Below, one piece after another: positions 26,867 to 32,189 of a stretch of DNA of 32,189 bases. The DNA comes from DASRDU01 sp035560235 (GTDB taxonomy: Bacteria > Acidobacteriota > Blastocatellia > RBC074). Each line of letters begins with the position of its first letter. The first letter of the stretch is position 1. Below the pieces are notes generated by a model. That model was not told the origin of the DNA. It was given only the letters and a program-made list of their open reading frames with translations, and did no database searches. The translations under genes and the position numbers were made by a program. Location of the stretch: positions 1-32,189 of the forward strand of contig DATMAG010000097.1 in NCBI GenBank assembly GCA_035560235.1, read 5' to 3'.

Positions 26867-29800
26867 TCAGAACGTGCGACCCACGCTGAAGCGCACCACT
26901 GTCTTGCGTTCGAGACCGAAGATGAAAAGACCAGGATTGACGTTCGGGTCAAGGCTGGTCTTCGCATTCGGATTGTAAGCGAAAATCAGACGAAACGGCA
27001 CGTTGATGACCGGCATCTGCACACGAATCTCAGCGCCGAGGGATGAACGGATGTCAGAAAAGACCCTGGTTGATCCCTGCGAGAGCCGAACGATTTCGTA
27101 GCGGCGTGTGTCACCGACGGCGAAGACATTCCGGAAGATGGATGACGGATTGTTGGCCACTTCATCGGGCGCGGCAATCCGCCCGTCCGGCCCGACCTGA
27201 AGGGGAACCGGATTGCCTGCGGCATCGCGGGCGTTGAGCACCTGCCCCTTGATAAACGGGGTCTTGACAACCTGATCGTCGTATTTGCGGGCGTTGAACG
27301 CCGTCCCTACGTCAGCAAAGGCGACAGCCTGAAGCTTCTGAGTGAAAAGCGGGACGCGGTATTCGATGTTGTAAACGAACTGCGTGTCGCCGCCCACCGG
27401 CGTGAAGTAAGGCGCTCCCTGCACCACATTGCAGAGCGCGCCATTGACCACCTTCGGACTGGTCAGCCCGGCGCAGGGCGTGCCCTTTTCCGGCGCGTCG
27501 AAAGTGAACGCACGCGCGACCGTCCCCGGATTGAGAATGACATTGCCGTTCTGATCCTTGGGCAGGATGTTGCTGCCCGCAGGCACATCAACCAGATTGC
27601 CGGAAGCATCGGTAATCCGCGGCACGACGTTTCTGGTCGAGAAGAACTGTGTGACCGGAACGAGCGGTGAAATCGAACGAATGTTGTAGCCGCGAATGTC
27701 GTATTCGCCGCCGAGGAAGAACCGCTCGAAGATCGGCACGCCGCCGACGAACGAAAACGAATCGGTCGTAAACGGGGTGCCGAAGCTGCGAATGTGCGAG
27801 GCCAGAAAACGCATGCCCAGCACGTGCGGCAGTTCTGACCGCTTGCGCAGCATCGGTCTGAAGTACTTGTACTCGAGCGACGGAGCGAAGGTGCTGACAT
27901 CGCCGCCCAGGATTCCGCCCGCCAGCGAGAAGCCCAGAAAGAGGCTCTGCCCGCGTGTCGGATCAAGCGATGAATTCAGCGAGTTGTACGAGAGCGACGG
28001 AGTAATGCGGCTCGTCAGAATGCGCGGCTGCGTGAAGGTGACCGGAATGTCATTGTTCGGGTCGTTGTCGCGGTTGACCTTCGGATCCTGCAGGCTCGTC
28101 GCCGTCAGCGAATATGACAGCCCGACGCGCGTAAACCTCGAGAGCCGGGGAAATCTGTTGCTGAAGAAGGCCAGCGGCGCCGTCGCGCTGATCGTGCCGC
28201 CCGCCGTGCGCTGCGTAAAGAGCGTGTCAGCATTGACGCTCGAGAGGCCGAAAAAGGCCGCCTGCAGCAGCTGTTGATTGGCGCTGAAATTGAATCCCTG
28301 TCCGATGAACTGGTACTCCTGCAGGAACAACTGCATTCCGACGCTCACCGGACGGCCCAGAAAATAAGGCTCGGTGATCCCGAAGAGAAAATACTTCTGC
28401 CGGTTGCCAGCCGAAATATTGAACTCCAGCGACTCGCCGTAACCGAGCAGGTTATTGGTCGAGTAGCTGATCCCGAAGAAACTGCCGCCGATGCCCGACA
28501 CGCCGCCGTTCAACTGAATCTGCTGGCGTCCGCGCTCCTTGACCTGCAGATCAATGTCAACAGTCTGTTCGCGGTCGTTGGTGCGCGTGATCGCGTCCTT
28601 CTCCTTGATCTCCTCGAACAGCCCGAGCTGATTCAGGCGCAGGATCGAAAGATCCCAGAGCTGTTTGCTGTACGGATCGCCCTCGTTGATGACGACTTCG
28701 CGGCGCATCACCACATCGCGCGTGTTCGAGTTGCCGATGAATTCAAGCCGCCGCAGCGTGAACTGTTTGCCCTCCTCAACTTCGAGCGTGACTTCGACCG
28801 TTCCCTCTTCGGGGTTGTTCGGATCATCAATGAATTTCGGAATGAATTCAGCGCTCGCCTGAATGTAGCCGCGATTGCCGTAGAGGTCCTTGATGTTCTT
28901 GTAGACGCCATCCTGGATCGCTCTCGCGGTTGCATATTCTCCGACCCTGAGTCCGGTGACGGCAGTAATCACGCCCGCCGGAAAAAGCGTCACGCCCTTC
29001 TCTTCAACTTTGGCGACCTTGTACCGTCGTCCGACATCAATCGGAATCGTGATCCGCAGGCCCGGCCCGCTGCGGCGCAGCAGCGGAATCGGGATTCCGT
29101 TGCTCACCGTTCCGGCGCGTTCGACCTTCGGCTCACCGATGACAGCCTGCAGATATCCCTTGTTGCCGAGGAAGAGGCGCAACTGCCCCTGCAGATCGGC
29201 TTCGAGCTTTTCCTTGAAGTAGATGTCCTTCGAGCCGAAGCTTGAGAACAGTCCGGCCTCCTTGGTGTACTTCATTGCGCGGCGCAACTGGCGCTGCGAG
29301 AACTTGTTGTCGTTCGTGACAAAGACGATCTCCTTGACGCGCACGCGCGGGCCTTCATTGACATTGAAGACCAGTCCGACAGCCGTCGCCGAAATCTCCT
29401 GGATCTCGACATCGACCTGAGCGTCAGGATGCCCCTTTTCTGAAATCAGTTCGCGCAGCACGTTGCGCGCGGCATTGACCTTGGCCGGATCAAGCTGTGA
29501 TTCCTTGCTGACGCCGACGCGCCGTTCCTTGAAGCGGGTCAGCACGTCGCTCTCGGTCACTGATTTCATCCCGCGATACTGCAGATCGCGGATGATCGGA
29601 TACTCCTTGACCTGAAAGATGATGATCCTGCCGCCGCGCGGGCCGATATCCTCAAAGAGCCGCGTCTGAAGCGGATCAAACCAGCCCGTCCCGATCACCG
29701 CTTCCAGGTCGCGCCGCAGCTGATCCCGATTGACGCGGTCGCCGGGCTTGCTCTGGATGTAATAAAGAATTGATTCCTTCGGGATGCGGCGGTTATTGCG

Positions 29801-30049
29801 AATCTCAATGTCCTCAATGACCGCGTCCTGCTCGCCCGGTTGCTGCTGTTGCTGTGGGTGAAAGATGACTGGCGCGGCGCGCAGCGGGAACGAGAGTCTG
29901 GCCAGAACTGACTTCTCGCCTGATGAATTCTGAAATTCCGCCTGGGCGCAGAAAACCGGTGAAGAGAAAAGAAAAAAGAAAGCGATAAAAAGCAGGCCAG
30001 GCACCATTCCAGACCATTGCGAATCCGTCGGGATAGGGCGTTTGATCAT
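26867..30049 (-). CDS. bamA: outer-membrane protein assembly factor BamA
   Basis: BamA is the essential barrel that folds outer-membrane proteins. The 1060-aa protein has a signal peptide (GLLFIAFFFLFSSPVFCAQA, about 18-37), a short linker, five POTRA domains (about 75-500) and a C-terminal barrel (about 505-1060) that ends in phenylalanine (SVGRTF). The loop-6 motif appears as IRGY (R786), equal to VRGF in E. coli. It is followed by a long extracellular insertion with a cysteine pair (TPCAG and ALCNVV), at a position where E. coli BamA also has two cysteines. It is longer than the usual 800 residues. ATG 30049 is favoured by GGAG seven bases upstream. It heads the outer-membrane biogenesis cluster. 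Confidence 0.94.
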   Translation of the reverse strand: MIKRPIPTDSQWSGMVPGLLFIAFFFLFSSPVFCAQAEFQNSSGEKSVLARLSFPLRAAPVIFHPQQQQQPGEQDAVIEDIEIRNNRRIPKESILYYIQSKPGDRVNRDQLRRDLEAVIGTGWFDPLQTRLFEDIGPRGGRIIIFQVKEYPIIRDLQYRGMKSVTESDVLTRFKERRVGVSKESQLDPAKVNAARNVLRELISEKGHPDAQVDVEIQEISATAVGLVFNVNEGPRVRVKEIVFVTNDNKFSQRQLRRAMKYTKEAGLFSSFGSKDIYFKEKLEADLQGQLRLFLGNKGYLQAVIGEPKVERAGTVSNGIPIPLLRRSGPGLRITIPIDVGRRYKVAKVEEKGVTLFPAGVITAVTGLRVGEYATARAIQDGVYKNIKDLYGNRGYIQASAEFIPKFIDDPNNPEEGTVEVTLEVEEGKQFTLRRLEFIGNSNTRDVVMRREVVINEGDPYSKQLWDLSILRLNQLGLFEEIKEKDAITRTNDREQTVDIDLQVKERGRQQIQLNGGVSGIGGSFFGISYSTNNLLGYGESLEFNISAGNRQKYFLFGITEPYFLGRPVSVGMQLFLQEYQFIGQGFNFSANQQLLQAAFFGLSSVNADTLFTQRTAGGTISATAPLAFFSNRFPRLSRFTRVGLSYSLTATSLQDPKVNRDNDPNNDIPVTFTQPRILTSRITPSLSYNSLNSSLDPTRGQSLFLGFSLAGGILGGDVSTFAPSLEYKYFRPMLRKRSELPHVLGMRFLASHIRSFGTPFTTDSFSFVGGVPIFERFFLGGEYDIRGYNIRSISPLVPVTQFFSTRNVVPRITDASGNLVDVPAGSNILPKDQNGNVILNPGTVARAFTFDAPEKGTPCAGLTSPKVVNGALCNVVQGAPYFTPVGGDTQFVYNIEYRVPLFTQKLQAVAFADVGTAFNARKYDDQVVKTPFIKGQVLNARDAAGNPVPLQVGPDGRIAAPDEVANNPSSIFRNVFAVGDTRRYEIVRLSQGSTRVFSDIRSSLGAEIRVQMPVINVPFRLIFAYNPNAKTSLDPNVNPGLFIFGLERKTVVRFSVGRTF

Positions 30050-30056
30050 GCAATGT

Positions 30057-30060
30057 CTCC
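30057..30060 (-). promoter_or_regulatory. ribosome binding site of bamA
   Basis: GGAG (within TTGGAG) on the minus strand lies seven bases before ATG 30049. It selects this start over the in-frame upstream ATGs, which add residues with no signal-peptide character. Confidence 0.7.
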
Positions 30061-30226
30061 AACCGAATGTATTTTTCATCACTCCAGTCGCTGCCGTCGG
30101 CACAGACGCACAGCCATCTTCCGCCCCTGTAAATCCTGACATCAGGGGTGTCGTGCAAACGCTGCCGCCTGTTATCTGGCTTTTGACAATCGACCGCAGG
30201 ATGACTGCATTACAAACAAGTCCGGC

Positions 30227-30232
30227 ATTATA
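30227..30232 (-). promoter_or_regulatory. candidate -10 element upstream of bamA
   Basis: The minus strand reads TATAAT here, a perfect -10 consensus, in a stretch of A/T-richer sequence about 180 bases before the bamA start. No good -35 hexamer is found at 16-18 bases; TATCCA is the nearest. It is a possible promoter for the whole bamA-to-lpxI run. Confidence 0.35.
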
Positions 30233-30249
30233 CGCGAAGAGTTCATGAA

Positions 30250-30574
30250 TGGATAGTCAGCCGCGACGCCGGATTTCGCCGCGACGGCAAAGCTGGAATC
30301 CTCGTGAAAAACTCTCTCCACAGCCACTCTCCGGCTTTCAAAGTCCTCAGTTTCTGAAGATTCCCTGAAACCCGGTCTCCTCTCAGACTGGTTCCGGCGG
30401 TACCGGAACGATCCGGCCCGGAATACTTGCAGCCTTTTTCCCGTCCGGTTGCTGACTGAAAGAGAATTAACAGGAAGCGAAAGGCACAGGCAGGCAGAAC
30501 AAAAGGCGGAAGTGAAACCTCGCGGGTTCAGCGCCCGGCATCACTATCTACACTTCCGCCTTTGCTGATTCACA
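30250..30574. other. intergenic region between bamA and clpC
   Basis: This is the upper part of a 525-base gap between two minus-strand genes. It contains the clpC terminator (30502-30563) and the candidate bamA promoter just below it at 30227. Between them I see a small palindrome around GGTTCCGGCGGTACCGGAAC (30391-30410) but no gene. Confidence 0.6.
30502..30563 (-). terminator. intrinsic terminator of clpC
   Basis: AAAGGCGGAAGTG (30502-30514) and CACTTCCGCCTTT (30551-30563) are perfectly complementary over 13 bp. On the minus strand the stem comes 11 bases after the clpC stop and is followed by TTTTGTTCT. A smaller inner stem (CGGG/CCCG) occupies part of the 36-nt loop. Confidence 0.8.
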
Positions 30575-32189
30575 TCAGCCCTGATGAAGCAGCACTTCCT
30601 CAGGATTGCTGAACTCCTCAAGGACGAGAGGACGGTAATTGAGCGCATCGCCTTCGACAAAGACCTCAACAATTGACGATTGTCCGACACGCCCCTGAAT
30701 GATCGCTTCTGAAACAGGGTCTTCAACGTATTTCTGCAGGGCGCGCCGCAACGGACGCGCACCGTACGAGCGATCAGTGCAGGTCCTGTCCACAATCCAC
30801 TGCGCGGCCTGCGGCGTCAGTCTGATTTCCAGACGCCGCTGCACGAGCGTGCGATTGATCTGATCCACCAGCAGCCCGACGATTCGCAGCAGGTCATCGT
30901 CATTGAGCGGTTCAAAGACAATGATCTCATCCAGCCGATTGATGAATTCGGGATTGAATGTTTCGCGCACCGCGGCCATCACGCGATCTTCAGTCCTGGC
31001 GAGCGCCGAATCCTCGGACGACTGAAAGCCCATATAGCCGCGCTTGTAAACGAAGCGCGCCCCGATGTTCGAGGTCATAATCACGATGACATTCTTGAAA
31101 TCCACCGTGTTGCCCAGTGCATCGGTCAGGATGCCGTCCTCAAAGACCTGCAGCAGAATATTGAAAATATCCGGATGCGCCTTTTCGATTTCATCGAGCA
31201 GCAGCACCGAATACGGATTGCGCCGCACGCGCTCGGTCAGTTGCCCGCCCTCTTCGTGCCCGACATAACCGGGCGGCGAACCGATCAGCTTCGAGACGGA
31301 ATGCTTCTCCATAAATTCCGACATATCGAAGCGAATCATTGAACGTTCTGACCCGAAGAGAAATTCGGCCAGCGACCGCGCCACTTCGGTCTTGCCGACG
31401 CCGGTCGGGCCGAGAAAAACAAAGCTGCCAATCGGGCGGTTCGGATTTTTCAGCCCGGCCCGCGAACGGCGAATCGCGCGCGCCAGGGCCGAAATGGCCG
31501 ATTCCTGGCTGATGATGCGCTTATGCAGTTCGTCCTCGATCCGCAGCAGCTTCGTCATCTCCTCTTCCTGAAGCGACGAAACCGGAATGCCCGTCCAGCG
31601 CGCAATCACATCATCAATGTCCTGCCGCGTCACCAGCGCCGATGGTTCGTCATAACCCAGATCGAGCGGTTCGGAATAGCTCGGACGGCGCACGCCATAG
31701 GGTGAATAGCCCGCACGGTCACGCGCATCGTGGCGGTAACGCGGCGGCGGCACATAACCTGTTTCGCGCTGCACGCGCAGCTTGACGCGCGCTCCGGCCT
31801 CATCAATCACGTCAATCGCCTTATCGGGCAGAAAGCGATCCGGCAGGTAACGATTCGACTGAAAGACCGCCGCTTCAATCGCCTCCTGCGAATAGCGCAC
31901 GTTATGGAACGATTCGTAACGGTCGCGGATGCCTTCCAGCACGCGGATGGCTTCAGATTCATTCGGCGCAGGGACCTTGACCGACTGAAAGCGGCGTTCG
32001 AGCGAGCGATCCTTTTCGATGGATTTGCGGAACTCGGCGGGTGTCGTCGCGCCAATGCACTGAATTTCACCGCGCGACAGGGCGGGCTTGAGAATGTTGG
32101 CGGCATCCAGACTGCCTTCGGCTGATCCGGCGCCGACGAGCGTGTGCAGTTCATCAATGAAGATGATGTACTGCGGGTTGTCAATCAGT
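30575..32189 (-). CDS. clpC: ATP-dependent Clp protease ATP-binding subunit ClpC, C-terminal part (N-terminus beyond window)
   Basis: Some 537 codons are visible of a two-ring AAA+ unfoldase that feeds proteins to ClpP. The first ring enters at its Walker B (IIFIDELHTLVGAG) and ends near KAIDVIDEAGARVKL. The second ring has Walker A GPTGVGKTE, Walker B LLLDEIEKAHPD, the pore loop GSPPGYVGHEEGG, and the ClpP-docking tripeptide region GYMGFQ. Between the rings the ClpC middle (UVR/M) domain is absent. Instead there is about 55 residues of Pro/Tyr/Arg-rich sequence (for example GYVPPPRYRHDARDRAGYSP) before VTRQDIDDVIARWTGIPV. The last residues are unstructured (SNPEEVLLHQG). A strong terminator follows. 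The name is by ring-2 similarity; a ClpA-like role is possible. Confidence 0.9.
   Translation of the reverse strand, partial: LIDNPQYIIFIDELHTLVGAGSAEGSLDAANILKPALSRGEIQCIGATTPAEFRKSIEKDRSLERRFQSVKVPAPNESEAIRVLEGIRDRYESFHNVRYSQEAIEAAVFQSNRYLPDRFLPDKAIDVIDEAGARVKLRVQRETGYVPPPRYRHDARDRAGYSPYGVRRPSYSEPLDLGYDEPSALVTRQDIDDVIARWTGIPVSSLQEEEMTKLLRIEDELHKRIISQESAISALARAIRRSRAGLKNPNRPIGSFVFLGPTGVGKTEVARSLAEFLFGSERSMIRFDMSEFMEKHSVSKLIGSPPGYVGHEEGGQLTERVRRNPYSVLLLDEIEKAHPDIFNILLQVFEDGILTDALGNTVDFKNVIVIMTSNIGARFVYKRGYMGFQSSEDSALARTEDRVMAAVRETFNPEFINRLDEIIVFEPLNDDDLLRIVGLLVDQINRTLVQRRLEIRLTPQAAQWIVDRTCTDRSYGARPLRRALQKYVEDPVSEAIIQGRVGQSSIVEVFVEGDALNYRPLVLEEFSNPEEVLLHQG

Noticed and set aside
30183..30188. 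TTGACA on the plus strand as a promoter
   Set aside because: No -10 hexamer follows at 16-18 bases and there is no plus-strand gene downstream.

Overview
The window looks like a chromosomal segment of a Gram-negative, GC-rich soil-type bacterium, most likely an Acidobacteriota member, with Blastocatellia as a guess. The main clue is the C-terminal domain of the 2054-aa secreted protein at 10841-17005. It resembles the 'Solibacter uncharacterized C-terminal' family, which is strongly associated with Acidobacteria. A Ser/Thr kinase, an exported S9 peptidase, ClpC, and lipid A/BamA genes (hence an outer membrane) fit this. No database search was possible, so the taxonomy is an inference.

Layout. 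1-312 (minus) is the N-terminal part of a Ser/Thr protein kinase cut by the window edge. 313-1395 is a long non-coding stretch with a mosaic of three long inverted repeats and a small terminator-like hairpin. 1396-8234 (plus) is a lipoate-centred run: dihydrolipoyl dehydrogenase (E3), a 66-aa unknown, a two-lipoyl-domain E2 acyltransferase, octanoyltransferase LipB, a dicarboxylate/cation symporter, lipoyl synthase LipA and a small [4Fe-4S] ferredoxin. LipB attaches octanoate, LipA inserts sulfur, the lipoylated E2 carries acyl groups and E3 reoxidises it. A convergent 119-aa unknown follows, across a probable bidirectional terminator. 8929-18718 (plus) holds a ROK-family protein, an apparently exported methyltransferase, the giant secreted multi-domain protein and an L-lactate permease.

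18732-30049 (minus) is an outer-membrane biogenesis cluster. Read 5' to 3' it runs bamA, two OmpH/Skp-like chaperones, lpxD, fabZ, lpxA, an S9 peptidase and lpxI. BamA and OmpH serve outer-membrane protein assembly. LpxA, LpxD and LpxI are early lipid A enzymes, and FabZ supplies the acyl chains. The S9 peptidase is an unusual guest. At the right edge (30575-32189, minus) is a ClpC-type unfoldase, lacking its N-terminus because of the window edge and followed by a hairpin terminator.

The most noteworthy signals are: (1) the three-hairpin mosaic at 775-1125; (2) a recurring class of short low-complexity inverted repeats placed between neighbouring genes, some of which encode the last residues and stop codon of the upstream gene; (3) replacement of the ClpC middle domain by a Pro/Tyr/Arg-rich linker; (4) a giant protein with two [Ig-like + six NHL repeat] modules; (5) a ROK protein without its zinc cysteines; and (6) a methyltransferase with an export signal. 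I did not find a clear new defence or mobile system.
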